A DNA stretch of 64,000 bases from Ypsolopha sequella (GCA_934047225.1 OW203991.1:4278001-4342000); one strand, 5' to 3'. Shown: positions 20,900 to 30,850, counted from the first letter of the stretch. Numbers and translations: made by a program. Notes: a model not told the origin generated them from the letters alone.

Positions 20900-21371
20900 C
20901 AAGGTTCACCTGTCTCCCAGAGGGGTCTGCAGAGACTGCAGCCTATTTCGCCTCTTCCACACAATCTCTTCTATTTCGCCGCTTCCACAGAAGCTCTTCT
21001 ATTTCGCCTCTTCTACACAAGCTCTTCTATTTCGCCTCTTCTACACAAGCTCTTCTATTTCGCCTCTTCTACACAAGCTCTTCTATTTCGCCTCTTCCAC
21101 AAAAGCTCTTCTATTTTGCCTCTTCCACATAATCTCTTCTATTTCGCCTCTTCTACACAGGCTCTTCTATTTCGCCTCTTCCACATAATCTCTTCTATTT
21201 CGCCGCTTCCACAGAATCTCTTCTATTTCGCCTCTTCTACACAAGCTCTTCTATTTCACCTCTTCCACACAAGCTCTTCTATTTCGCCTCTTCTACACAG
21301 GCTCTTCTATTTCACCTCTTCCACACAAGCTCTTCTATTTTGCCTCTTCCACACAAGCTCTTCTATTTCGG
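20900..21371 (+). repeat. 28-bp minisatellite, 15 units, with parental head
   Basis: TATTTCG recurs every 28 bp from 20,944 to 21,364, exactly 15 periods. The unit reads CGCCTCTTCYACACAAGCTC then TTCTATTT, with C/T and G/A variants. The preceding 'ctcccagaggggtctgcagagac' matches the head of the dispersed repeat at 19,683. Because 28 is not a multiple of three, frames are periodic on 28 codons; the three long ORFs over the array are artefacts. Confidence 0.95.
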
Positions 21372-21735
21372 GTACTTTTGATATTACCCTTAAGTATGTC
21401 ACCAATTTGGTCAGTCTACGTCCTTATAAGGCGGCCAGGCTTTATCTTCTACTTGAGCACGATCCATTTCTTCAAGAAATTTTCTTGTAATATATAAATC
21501 CGTAGTATACAATAAATCTAAAGGTCATCTTTTACAAGATATCCCTTCAAAAATAAAACCGTGTTCTCGAAGCAACAAAGTAAATAGACAATACAAATTA
21601 GATTTGGTAGTGAATGACGAAAGACTTATACGGCTGTGACCTAAATTTACTTGTAACCAATATAATTACCGTTTAGCCCCAAGACGTGTCCACAGTTTGC
21701 GTCTTTTTGTGGTTCAGAACTCTTCTACGACTTGG
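21372..21735. other. Flank of minisatellite, unassigned
   Basis: 'ggtacttttgatattaccct' directly follows the array and resembles, inverted, 'agaagggtcaaaagtacccg' at 50,310-50,330, so the first 20-40 bases continue the parental repeat. The rest is unplaced. Confidence 0.45.
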
Positions 21736-21815
21736 ATAAAAGTAAAACTTGGATTTTTTGTGCTCGAAGTACGGCGATAGGGCTCACCACAATCGTCAGT
21801 AAAAAGCGGAGTACT
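21736..21815 (+). mobile_element. tRNA-headed SINE type 2, 5' half
   Basis: 'tgtgctcgaagtacggcgat', 'agggctcac' and 'cgtcagtaaaaagcgg' match 52,369-52,440 of the complete copy. The 3' half resumes at 22,987, with about 1.17 kb in between. Confidence 0.6.
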
Positions 21816-22985
21816 TAGGGCTGCCACCTTTCAAAAAGGGTAGGCCCGGAGATTTTAGGAGTCGCAATTTTTGTTAAATAATACGTTTTTTTTTTCAATA
21901 TAATTTTACGATACGGTACAAGTTTAACAGCGCTTGATTTTCGAAATCATATTCTTGTTTGAGTTTTTAGCAATTTCCAATTTTTCCTTGCTCTGGGTTT
22001 TGAAGAACTTTAAAAATTCATGGTTTTAAAAATAGTAAGATAATAGTAGAATTGATAGTAATAAAAAATACGCTTTATATTTTTCGAAATATTTCGACCT
22101 CATCAGTGAGGCCGTCATCAGTCGAGTGATTGACAGTTAAAAATAAAAAATATATAAAAAATTGATAAGTTCTGAATAGGTTATGTTACAAAAGGTGAGA
22201 TGAAAAGTTGAGTCCGGGTCCATAGTGTGCGCCAAGTGACCAGATATATGATGTCTCCCAGGTGCTGAGTTCTATGTCGGTCAATGGTCATAAAAATATT
22301 ATAATTTCTTTACAAATAACTCTGACTTCAAATTGTCGACGAATACTAACTTGACAGACTGTCAGTGATAATGCGGTGGCTTTCACGCTCTTCTCACCGC
22401 CCGGTTTGACCCGGAGATATACGGCGTCAAGAGGATGGCATACCCTAGCAACTTTTTTTGTTACCCGTCCAGCACAATAAGTCTAATGGCAAAGACCTTA
22501 TTTGTTTTTCATAGAAGGCGATTATACGTTGGCTCTTTGGCCTCTTTTTCTTGGACGCGTAATACTAGTGATCACGCAGCGAAACAACAAATTGGTATGT
22601 TTCTAGCTAATACTGAAATATTTTGTAGGGAAAAAATATTGGATTTAGGTAAAATGCCTTCATATTTCTATTGCCAATTTTATAAAAAAAAAACAAGTTG
22701 ATCTCTTAACCGCGTTTTTGAAACGAACGTTTGAAAACCAGAAAAAGAGGGTGGAAAACATTTTTTTTTTGACAAAAGTACAAATTTTACTACATTGTTT
22801 ATAGGTGGAATCCCTAGATAAAAGATCGATAAAACAAAGGAGAGACCTAGTTTCTTCCAATGAACCCTTGAAAATCTGGTGTTGTTGATGTACTAGCGTT
22901 AGGTGTCCACTTTACCCGTAGCCCGGACATGCACCACTCAAACCCGGAAACTCCAGGTCAAACCCGGAGGGGTGGCAACCCTATC
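21816..22985. mobile_element. hAT-like element inserted in a SINE
   Basis: The ends read TAGGGCTGCCACC and, inverted, TAGGGTTGCCACC, and they split a SINE. The flanking 8-mers GAGTACTT and GTGTACTA share six positions, consistent with an old 8-bp hAT duplication. GGTTTGACCCGGAGATATAC inside (22,404) resembles a terminus and suggests a further nested or rearranged piece. The 88-codon frame at 22,435-22,701 has no domain that I know; no hAT transposase motifs are visible. Confidence 0.55.
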
Positions 22986-22986
22986 A

Positions 22987-23075
22987 GTGTACTAACTGTG
23001 GACTTTGACTTGCATTTTAAAGTTCACACTTGGGAGCCTTCGGGGATTCATGGCGTGACGATACGATGTATGTCT
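22987..23075 (+). mobile_element. tRNA-headed SINE type 2, 3' half
   Basis: 'gactttgacttgcatttta', 'agttcacacttggg' and 'cggggattcatggcgtgacg' continue the SINE interrupted at 21,815 (compare 52,457-52,520). Confidence 0.6.
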
Positions 23076-23527
23076 TGTTTTGAATTTTTTGTTTAAAAAG
23101 TCATACTTCTAAGAAGTAAAGGATAATACAACACGGCATTTATTTATCTGAGCTATCCACTGACAAGTAGACATCGGATCTGCGCTCAAAAGTGTCCGAA
23201 CCAAAAGAGTGTCAAAACCATTCAAAACTAAAAAAGCGTGTCAATCGCACGTCAATCAAAATTGAGCCATGCTGCAATGACATACGATTCAAATTAAAAT
23301 ATTTTGTTTCTTAATATTTTGACACTTCACTAAGGACAGTTTTCGTAAATCTTGTAATAGACCCGTGGTCCATGGTTTGGTATGTCAATGGAGCTATCGA
23401 TATTCGGCGCTGTCATGCCTATAGCTATAAGCCTATAAGCATGGATAGATTGACGAACATATGATTCATTAGGGTTACATACAAAATGGGAAACCTTTCC
23501 AGTTGTGGAAGCTATCTCTACAGTTAA
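23076..23527. other. Unassigned stretch
   Basis: An 80-codon minus-strand frame at 23,330-23,572 has no recognised domain and overlaps the next element. No repeat partner. Confidence 0.3.
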
Positions 23528-24148
23528 CAGGGGTGGATCCAGGATTTGATTGGGGGTGGGGTATTCTGACAACTAATTCTGATACAAGTGGTTCTGATTC
23601 TGATAACAAAGTAAAAAAAAACAGGCGCCCTAAGCCTTGAGGCGCTTTTGGCAAATCTATCCTTATGCAGGATATAAAAGCAAAGGCAAGAATCCTTTAA
23701 GGGTGTGTTAGTTAGACACATAAGGTGTTTTTAAAAATAACGGCAACTAATTTTATTAATGTACCAGTACCACACAAAACGACAATTTGTTAAACTTAAA
23801 ATAAAATAATCCCGTGGGCACCCGCGCTGATCCTTGACCTCTGATAGTGTCAGTAGTACAGTGTGATCGGTCGGGACCACGCTACAGGGTGAATCAAGTG
23901 CGTTGATAAGAATGCGACGCCATAGCTTAGAAAAATAATTTAAGGTATTTTTTTTATCGTAATAGGATAATAATAAGGATTCTTGGGTTTGCATTTACAG
24001 CTTGTATAAGTTTGCCAATAGCAAATTTACCTATGCTGTGTAAAAATGCACCCGAATCGAATTGAAAAGTCAAGTCAAATGTACGAAATTCCTGGATGTT
24101 TGGGGGGGGCATTGTCCCCAAGCTCACGCTCCCTGAATCCGTCACTGA
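23528..24148. mobile_element. Possible DNA transposon remnant CAGGGGTGGATCCAGG
   Basis: The left end CAGGGGTGGATCCAGG and, inverted from 24,130-24,148, CAGTGACGGATTCAGG are alike at 12 of 16 positions, a terminal type frequent in insect hAT elements. No target duplication or transposase is visible. Confidence 0.4.
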
Positions 24149-24150
24149 CC

Positions 24151-24386
24151 AGAGGGTCTATTATGTATGTTTAAATCGATTACCAACTATGCCTACCATC
24201 AAAAACCATAGATAAAAACTGAACTTTCAAAACTTCCATCAGTGGGTATTGAACTATTTGCGAACAGTGAGGTCACTCCAAGTGCAAACATATCCTTAGA
24301 CAATCGGAATTCGATAGATATATCTATATTTTTGATGATAGGCACCCAGTTGGCAACCGATTCAAAGATACGTAATAGGTCCGCAG
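24151..24386. mobile_element. Foldback MITE 'GATGATAGGCACC', copy 4
   Basis: 'gggtctattatgtatg', 'catagataaaaactgaac', 'gaggtcactccaagtgc' and 'gatgataggcacccagttgg' in order. Its two overlapping opposite-strand ORFs reflect the palindromic structure. Confidence 0.7.
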
Positions 24387-24771
24387 AAATCGTTTTTAGA
24401 ATTGAAGAAGATTCTTTCGGCATTATCTAGAATCTAGATGATGTCTAGACTAGAGGAAATTAGAAAGCAATTTCAGAAGAGATCGTCAAAACATTATTTA
24501 CAGTTTCTACAATCGTTTGTTTCTTTGCGATTGACTGTCACTTTACAGAAAATATAGTGTCAGAAAGTACATATTCACACTTTATTTTCTAACTGGGAAT
24601 AAGAAAGTCATAGCGAGTCATCTTTGTAGATGCAATTTAAGTGTGAAGAAATTGCATTCTGTTGAATGAAGAAAAAAGTAATTAAAGACATCGACAACAA
24701 CTACGTAGAGAAGCTCCTTCATTTAAGGCGCTTCACAAACAAAACTGCTTTTACAGACGTTTTTAAATTGG
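24387..24771. other. Unassigned stretch
   Basis: 'gaatctagatgatgtctagac' at 24,430 is a small palindrome. No other structure or domain seen. Confidence 0.3.
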
Positions 24772-25166
24772 TTTTCAATGCATGTGCTCGTAAAGGCCCA
24801 CTTTTTATGCATCAAAACCGAACAGAAAGTCGATTATTTTGCCCTAGGGCTTTATTATTATTATTTTTTTAAATTTGTTTGCTATGGTTGGCTAACCTGC
24901 AGCCTTTCCTGTGTACCATAGATGTTATAATTTTTTTTCCACTGTTTAACGGCTCTGGATACAATCCTTTTGAGCCAATCATAATTTAAAGTTCACAAGA
25001 TTATATTTGTTTTCATTTCCTCACACTATGCATTGAAAAACGTAGTATGATACACGGGCGTAAAAGCAATAAATTACTCGGTTACGTTTAAAACACTCGC
25101 TACGCTCGTGTTTTAAATCGTCCTCGTAATTTATTCCTTTGCGCCCTTGTAGCATAAACTACTATT
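24772..25166 (+). mobile_element. Non-autonomous element 'CACGGGCG', copy 2
   Basis: Runs from TTTTCAATGCATGTGCTCG through 'gcatcaaaaccgaacagaaa' and GCCCTAGGGC to the palindrome centred on CACTCGCTACGCTCGTG, ending 'agcataaactactatt'. The pair TTTTCAATGCA / TGCATTGAAAA brackets the first two thirds as inverted ends; the final 120 bp form a separate palindrome. Confidence 0.8.
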
Positions 25167-25440
25167 AAACTTTCTATATGAATATTACAAAACTTTGAAA
25201 AAAATATATCACACATATTGACCCATGTCCCGTAATTGTGATGTTTTAAAATCTTAAAAGCATTAATCTACAACGAGAAAATAAATACCTTTAATAACCT
25301 TTCAAATGCTTTAAAAAACTGATAAATAGTTTAAACTTTTTAAGTTCAAAAGAAACAAGGTATACACATATACACACACACGAGCAATACAAAAATCTAA
25401 CACAATGATGTTTAAAACTTTTAAATATCAAACTTAACAC

Positions 25441-25598
25441 ATGTGAAAAGCATTATTTTCTCTATTTTGCGCTACCCGGCGACACAGCGATCGTCGTAAC
25501 AGCCACTTTGCAATGCACTCTGACATGAACGTTATTTCTATTTCGTTATTGTCGATATTTGTACAGACCTATTTCGAGCTGCTAATTTAACTTACTGA
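25441..25598 (+). mobile_element. Fragment of TTAA-flanked family, GAAGCCCCTTAA end
   Basis: 'attttgcgctacccgg', 'gtcgtaacagcca' and 'atgaacgttatttc' as in TTAA-2, but ending GAAGCCCC at TTAA (25,595-25,598), like the fragment at 6,222. Confidence 0.55.
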
Positions 25599-25633
25599 AG
25601 CCCCTTAATATTTTACTTGAAATCCCAGCTAGG

Positions 25634-25767
25634 TACAGTGCGAAAAAGTTCTTTAAGCGCGTGGATTGGTCGTGATCAAAATTGGAACTGACGCTGCTAT
25701 CCTTGTTCCACAGCTGCGCCCCTCTGTCACTGTTATTCACGCGCCAAAAGATCCTTGTAGCACTGTA
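25634..25767. mobile_element. TA-flanked MITE CAGTGCGAAAAAG
   Basis: TA at 25,634 and 25,766 flanks 130 bp with ends CAGTGCGAAAAAGTTCTTTA and, inverted, CAGTGCTACAAGGATCTTTT, followed inward by GCGCGT in both. This is a mariner-type terminus. Confidence 0.65.
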
Positions 25768-25810
25768 TCCATGTTGTAGCCATGTATGCCTTCCAGGCCG
25801 ATTAATTGTT

Positions 25811-26153
25811 TTTTCAATGTTTGTTGCTCGTAAAGGCCCACTTTTTATGCATCAAAACCGAACAGAAAGTCGATTATTTTGCCCTAGGGCTTTATTATTA
25901 TTATTTTTTAATTTATTTACCAGAAGTTGGCTAACCTGCAACCTTTCCTGTGTACCATAAAAGTTATACAAAGTTAAAGTTCACAAGATTATATTTGTTT
26001 TATTTCCTCACACTATGCATTGAAAAACGTAGTAAGATACACGGGCGTAAGAGCAATAAATTACTCGGTTACTTTTAAAACACTCGCTACGCTCGTGTTT
26101 TAAATCGTCCTCGTAACTTATTCCTTTTCGCCCTTGTAGCATAAACTACTATT
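25811..26153 (+). mobile_element. Non-autonomous element 'CACGGGCG', copy 3
   Basis: As copy 2 but lacking about 50 bp around the 'ctgtttaacggctctgg' segment. The 92-codon frame running into it fuses the upstream MITE with this repeat and is not a gene. Confidence 0.8.
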
Positions 26154-26279
26154 GTGATAAGCTGCACAAAGACAAAAGACAGCATTTTTAAATTAGGAAA
26201 GTGATACAAATATTGTGATAAATCTGATTTTCCTCTCGGGCCGATAATACCTCAAAGATAAAGTTCCTATTAATAATAG

Positions 26280-26575
26280 GTTTTTACATATGAAATTGCC
26301 GAAATGAGTCCATAATTCCTGTAATTCACCAGCTATTTCAATTATTTGTTTTTGTTTGAAAGTTGATTTTAAGGTTTTACATCTACGTATTCAATTTTGT
26401 TTTTATTTTCAGTTTGATTCTAAAAAGGTTCATCCTAAATGCCATCCATTTCCATGATAAGATTCGTAATAATTTTTTACAGCTGACACTTAAAATTAAT
26501 GTTGCTGTTAGATTAATGTTGTCTTATTCATAAACATCAGAAATTACATAATTTGGATTTTTATTCCTAAAAAAA
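26280..26575 (+). repeat. Dispersed repeat 'TTACATATGAAATTGCC', copy 1
   Basis: 'ttacatatgaaattgcc', 'ataattcctgtaatt', 'atgttgctgttag' and 'agaaattacataatttggat' occur in the same order at 44,852-45,115. Confidence 0.65.
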
Positions 26576-26681
26576 AATTCAAAAATGATCGTACTGAAAA
26601 TTGAGTTTCCTTCAAATTCTTTATGGAAAACGGCAATTTCATATATTAATTATATTCACAAAAGAAATGTAAATGTAACAC

Positions 26682-26849
26682 CAGGGGCTCTACCGCGTAA
26701 TTCTCATTTGTATCAACTTCAAGCAAATGCATGCGAAATTCAACGCGTGCAAAAGAGATGGCATGTTAGGCGGACATCGTCGCACGCACGTCAAATTTCA
26801 ATCTCAAGTTGATGTTGATGAAAATGAGAATTACGCGGTAGACCCGCTG
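26682..26849. mobile_element. MITE GGGCTCTACCGCG
   Basis: Ends GGGCTCTACCGCGTAATTCT and, inverted, GGGTCTACCGCGTAATTCTC; the interior 'tttgtatcaacttcaa' also has an inverted partner. Overlapping short ORFs are incidental. Confidence 0.7.
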
Positions 26850-27070
26850 TTACGAGTAACGAGCGGTTACAACACGGAATCAAAACAGCTTACATACATT
26901 TCTCTTCCGGATTTCAGGTTCTCTATTTACAGTTCGCCAAATATTTACAATAACGCTTGTAACCAAACTAGTAAACAATGATAGATGTTTTTTTTTGTTT
27001 TATTGTCGTTTCAATTCAATGGGTTTACAATAATTCAAGAAATAGGTATCATCTTTGTGTTTTATTATAT

Positions 27071-27463
27071 TTTTCAATGCATGTGCTCGTAAAGGCCCAC
27101 TTTTTATGCATCAAAACCGAACAGAAAGTTGATTATTTTGCCCTAGGGCTTTAATATTGTTTTTTTTTAAATTTATTCACAATGTTTGGCTAACCTGCAG
27201 CCTTTCCTATGAACCATAAATGTTATACTTTTTTTTCCACTGTTTAACGGCTCTGGATACAGTCCTTTTGAGCCAATTATAATTTAAAGTTCACAAAATT
27301 ATATTTGTTTTATTTCCTCACACTATGCATTGAAAAACGTAGTATGATACACGGGCGTACAAGCAATAAATTACTCGGTTACGTTTAAAACACTCGCTAC
27401 GCTCGTGTTTTAAATCGTCCTCGTAATTTATTCCTTCTCGCCCTAGTAGCATAAACTACTATT
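27071..27463 (+). mobile_element. Non-autonomous element 'CACGGGCG', copy 4
   Basis: Full-length copy, very close to copy 2 in sequence and length, ending 'agcataaactactatt'. Confidence 0.8.
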
Positions 27464-27504
27464 AATGGGTTTCCTTAAAGAGGATGTAGTTATTAGAATA
27501 TAAT

Positions 27505-27788
27505 AAAAACTGGCCAAGTGCCAGTCGGACTCGCGCACGAAGGGTTCCGTACCATTATCTATAAAAACGGCAAAAAAAACATGTCTGTTGTATGGAAGCC
27601 CCCTTAAATATTTATTTTATTCTGTTTTTTAGTATTTGTTGTTATAGTGACAACAGAAATACATCATCTGTGAAAATTTCAACTGTCTAACTATCAAGGT
27701 TCATGAGATACAGCCTGGTAACAGACGGACAGACAGACGCACAGACAGACGGACAGCGGAGTCTTAGTAATAGGGTCCCGTTGGTTAC
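27505..27788 (+). repeat. GGTACGGAACCCT repeat, 3'-truncated copy
   Basis: Starts 'aaaactggccaagtg', carries 'gaagggttccgtaccatt', 'gtatggaagcccccttaaat' and 'cagcctggtaacagacgg', and stops at 'gggtcccgttggtta', lacking the terminal GGTACGGAACCCT. Confidence 0.8.
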
Positions 27789-28081
27789 AAGCGTTTTTTT
27801 TAACATAATGTGTAGTAAATTCCACCAAATGCCAACAATCGTAAGCACAAACTTTTTGCAAGTGCCAAAACGATGGTTTTCGTCCCATAACATCAAACAA
27901 TATAATGAATTTGTGGATATTTTAATAATTTGCAATATTCCTCTAAACACTCTTACCATGCTATTCAAAATGCAGACTCAAGCACCGCCCGCCCTCCCGC
28001 ATAAAACATGCACAAGCTAAGCAAGGAGTACGAGCACAAAATAAAGCAATCTTAAATAACAAGCAAGAAAACTTATCGACA

Positions 28082-28190
28082 TGTGTTTCGCCTCTAAACG
28101 AGGCATCCTCGGGATGTGTTGTTCGCCCGACCGCTCGACAGCAAAAATATTAGATTTTGCTGTCGAGCGGTCGGGCGGACAACACATCAA
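28082..28190. repeat. Perfect-type hairpin beside a TTTCG-hairpin-CATC motif
   Basis: Arms of 34 bp at 28,113-28,146 and 28,155-28,188 (core GCCCGACCGCTCGACAGC) differ at one position and enclose an 8-15-base AT loop. Just upstream, on the minus strand, GATG precedes a CCTC/GAGG hairpin and then CGAAAC (28,086-28,107). Confidence 0.75.
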
Positions 28191-28487
28191 TATGTATAGC
28201 TTGTTTGTTACTCTTTTATACTGAAACTACTGGACCCATTTCGCTAAAATTGTGCATTTATAAAGCTAAAATGAAAAGCGGAGAACAAGTTACTTTTTAT
28301 CTCGAAAAAATGCTCTTGATTAATCTGGAAACATTTGGCAACAAGTGACCCCTTTTGAAATAGCTCACTACTATCATCTGTCACTTTCGACGCCTGCTGC
28401 TTTTGACATCTGTCTCTTTTATCACATCGGTCACTTCTCAAAAACGATATATCCATACGGGCGAAGCCGCGGGTACTTAAAATGCTA
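28191..28487 (-). repeat. RTE-like tail repeat 'GGCTTCGCCCGCG' (minus)
   Basis: 'ttgtttgttactctttta', 'aaactactggacccatttcg' and 'gggcgaagccgcgggta' at the right are the reverse of the order seen in the copy split by the BEL element. Confidence 0.6.
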
Positions 28488-28559
28488 GTTAGTATATATT
28501 ATATAGTATAATACTTGTCCTCGCAGAATGTTCTTGTTTCATTTCCATCATCCATTCAT

Positions 28560-28912
28560 CCATCAGCCTAGTTCGTCCACTGCTGGACATAAGCCTTTCC
28601 AGGACTTTGCCACTCCCAGCGGTCATCCTGGAAGAATTGCCCATACTCACACACGCTGGGCAGGCGGTTTGGTGAGCGCAGTGCTGGAACCCTAGCAATA
28701 GTGACGCCGCTGCCCGTCATCAGTCTGTTCCATATAAGGCCCGGCTATTAGGGATGGATATACCGCCATCCATCGGTCCCAGGCATGGTGGGCCTCCTGG
28801 TTTTTTGCCTGTGAGCTGTCCTCTTACTCTCTCCGAATTTATTCGAGGGGGTCTCCAAGTAAGATGGTACCTCCACAGTCGAGCCCGGCATCAGCTCTGC
28901 CACCTGTGTTTC
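28560..28912 (-). mobile_element. LINE 3'-end-derived repeat, copy 2 (longest)
   Basis: 'cgtccactgctggacataag' and 'gcggtcatcctggaagaatt' precede the block shared with 11,756 and 50,938 ('ggatggatataccgccatcc', 'aagtaagatggtacctccac'). Sense strand is minus, as the 50.9-kb copy shows. Frames are broken. Confidence 0.65.
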
Positions 28913-28961
28913 TATATCCAATCTAAATCATTCCGATGACACCGCAGCCGATTCACCTACG

Positions 28962-29076
28962 TACAGTGGAGACCACATCAAGCTATACACTTGCAGTGCG
29001 ACATTAGCCCCTACAGAGAAGAATATAAGACAGGTACAAAGTCCAATGTGTCTTACTTGATGCGGTCTCCACTGTA
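28962..29076. mobile_element. TA-flanked MITE CAGTGGAGACCACATCAAG
   Basis: TA at 28,962 and 29,075 flanks 111 bp. The ends CAGTGGAGACCACATCAAG and, inverted, CAGTGGAGACCGCATCAAG differ at one position. This is a clean mariner-type MITE. Confidence 0.75.
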
Positions 29077-29149
29077 CATTATTGTGAGTATTTTACTTGG
29101 CCGGGTAGAATTTATTAGGAGTGGCTGCGTAGATATACTTAATATTTGT

Positions 29150-29496
29150 TACAGGTAAAACCAGTTTTCACTTAAAACCCTTTTTAACTAGTAGAAACTA
29201 GTTTTAACTGAAGGCCTTTGTGACAACTAGTTGTGACTATTCAATTAATTCTATTAAAAGGATTGAGAGCTGCCTCGCTCCGCCCCGCTTCGCTCGGCTC
29301 CCAGTATCTGCTTACATGTAAACCTAACATGCTCCTCCTCGCTTCGCTCGTCTTCGCACCTATTTTTTTTACTTTTTGGTGAAAGACTCATTTAGTTAGT
29401 TAGAACTCGTTTTTTCTAGTTAAAACTCTGTAAGTAAATTCTAGTTTTAACTAGTCAAAACTTGTTCTTACAATCTTTAAACTGGTTTCAACTGTA
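29150..29496. mobile_element. TA-flanked MITE CAGGTAAAACCAG
   Basis: TA at 29,150 and 29,495 flanks 343 bp. The ends are CAGGTAAAACCAGTTTTCAC and, inverted, CAGTTGAAACCAGTTTAAAG. Multiple AACTAGTT/TAGTTTTAACT motifs lie in both arms, and the middle has CG-rich 'ccgccccgcttcgctcgg'. Confidence 0.65.
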
Positions 29497-29582
29497 GCAT
29501 ATGCATTTTTAGGAAGAGAGCGAGAGAGAGAAAGAGAGTCTAACTCGGTCCAAGTAAGATATCGTGATTTGTATACCTGCTA

Positions 29583-29722
29583 GTCTAGCATAGCAAACCA
29601 TATCGATCTCGATAGCGCGTGATACAGTGCTCTCTTTCACTCTGTTGATTTACCTCGAGTAGGATAGAGACATATTGTATCGAGCGGTTAAAGCTCGATA
29701 TGGTCTGCTATGTATGCTAGAC
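29583..29722. mobile_element. Foldback MITE GTCTAGCATA
   Basis: 'gtctagcatagcaaaccata' at the left is the inverse of 'atggtctgctatgtatgct' plus AGAC at the right, with TATCGA and TCGATA completing the arms. Confidence 0.65.
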
Positions 29723-29729
29723 CTCCTGC

Positions 29730-30053
29730 TTTGCTGTACACCTTTCGTTTTCTCCGCAGATCATAGATACAAATCTACAAAAATACGAAAATACAGACAA
29801 CTGTAGCATATTGCATATTTACTTGGTCCCGTTAAACAAGTGAGACCTCTAAACTCGTTTGTGACTTTGGAACTAATTAGTGACCGAGTCGAACAAGGTC
29901 ACTGAGAGAAATGCCATCTGCATTTTTGGGATAGAGGCCGGGGGGAAATTTTTATCGAGTGATAAATAATTATGAGTAATTACCGTGGGTGTTTCGTCGT
30001 CGTTTTGGACATTTTTGATATGGTAATGGACAGTTTTACTGGAATGCTCATGA
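29730..30053. other. Unassigned stretch
   Basis: No repeat partner; a 66-codon minus-strand frame that crosses the MITE border has no domain. Confidence 0.3.
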
Positions 30054-30513
30054 TGTGTGCATAGGGTTGCCAACTTTTTTTAGAAGAAATAAAGTATATC
30101 TCATCTCAGGGAAGGTAAATAAAAAGTACGGTCCTTTAGAAAAAAGTATTCTTTATTCCAGGGAGTTCAAAGATTTTTTGAAAAAAATGTCACGGTAGCT
30201 GCGGGCGGTAGGAACTAGGAAGGCCAGACTACATACTAACATCCTCAAATCCTTTTGTGAAACTGTATTTTTTGTGCTATTTGCATAAACACAAACGCAC
30301 AACATAAAAATATCCACAATGAATGAAGTCATACATTTTCCCTTGGATTTCTTTACGGCTCTGTTTTTGTTTTCAGTTTACGTCTAATTTTATGTAAAGA
30401 TTGAAATAAAGTATTTTCACGTACTTTATTGGTATTCAAAGTATAAAGTACAGGGACCGAAAATAACGCAACATACTTTATTTTAAAGTACGGTTGGCAA
30501 CCCTATGTGTGCA
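30054..30513. mobile_element. hAT-type MITE with 8-bp duplication TGTGTGCA, copy 1
   Basis: TGTGTGCA at 30,054-30,061 and 30,506-30,513 flanks a 444-bp element beginning TAGGGTTGCCAAC and ending GTTGGCAACCCTA. The next inner segment, 'aataaagtat', is also inverted at both ends. The 8-bp duplication and terminal type place it in the hAT superfamily. A second copy is at 54,187. It has no transposase and would be moved in trans. Confidence 0.88.
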
Positions 30514-30602
30514 TCTAATGCTTTTCCACTTTTGCTTTTGTAGGCCTTTTCGACTATGTGCTACTTTAATGTTATTAAAACTCGCGTGAGCTGACATACT
30601 AA

Positions 30603-30850
30603 ATTATTATTACATACGGGTTGAACACTCACGTGTGATTGTTGTTGACTATATGCCAACCGTTTCACCGATACAATTTCGGCATTATCAAGGCGGGTTT
30701 CGTTCTCAGGACGATGACGTGGCGTTCACCGTCGTTGTCACACCGGCACTCGAAAAAGCCTCGATAACGCCGACATTGTATCGGTGAAACGGTTGGCATA
30801 TAGTCAACAACAATCACACGTGAGTGTTCAAGCCGCATGTAATAATAATT
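30603..30850. mobile_element. Long palindrome with 75-bp arms
   Basis: Left arm 30,603-30,677 ('gaacactcacgtgtgattgt', 'ccaaccgtttcaccgataca') is almost exactly inverted at 30,775-30,850. The ~97-bp loop holds 'ggcgttcaccgtcgttgtca'. A half-copy is at 6,776. Confidence 0.75.

Noticed and set aside
20781..21490. Three overlapping ORFs rich in Ser/Phe/Leu over the 28-bp array
   Set aside because: Frames cycle with the 28-bp period; the apparent protein repeats follow from the DNA repeat.
22435..22701. 88-codon ORF as transposase of the hAT-like element
   Set aside because: Too short, and no hAT dimerisation or catalytic motif can be seen.
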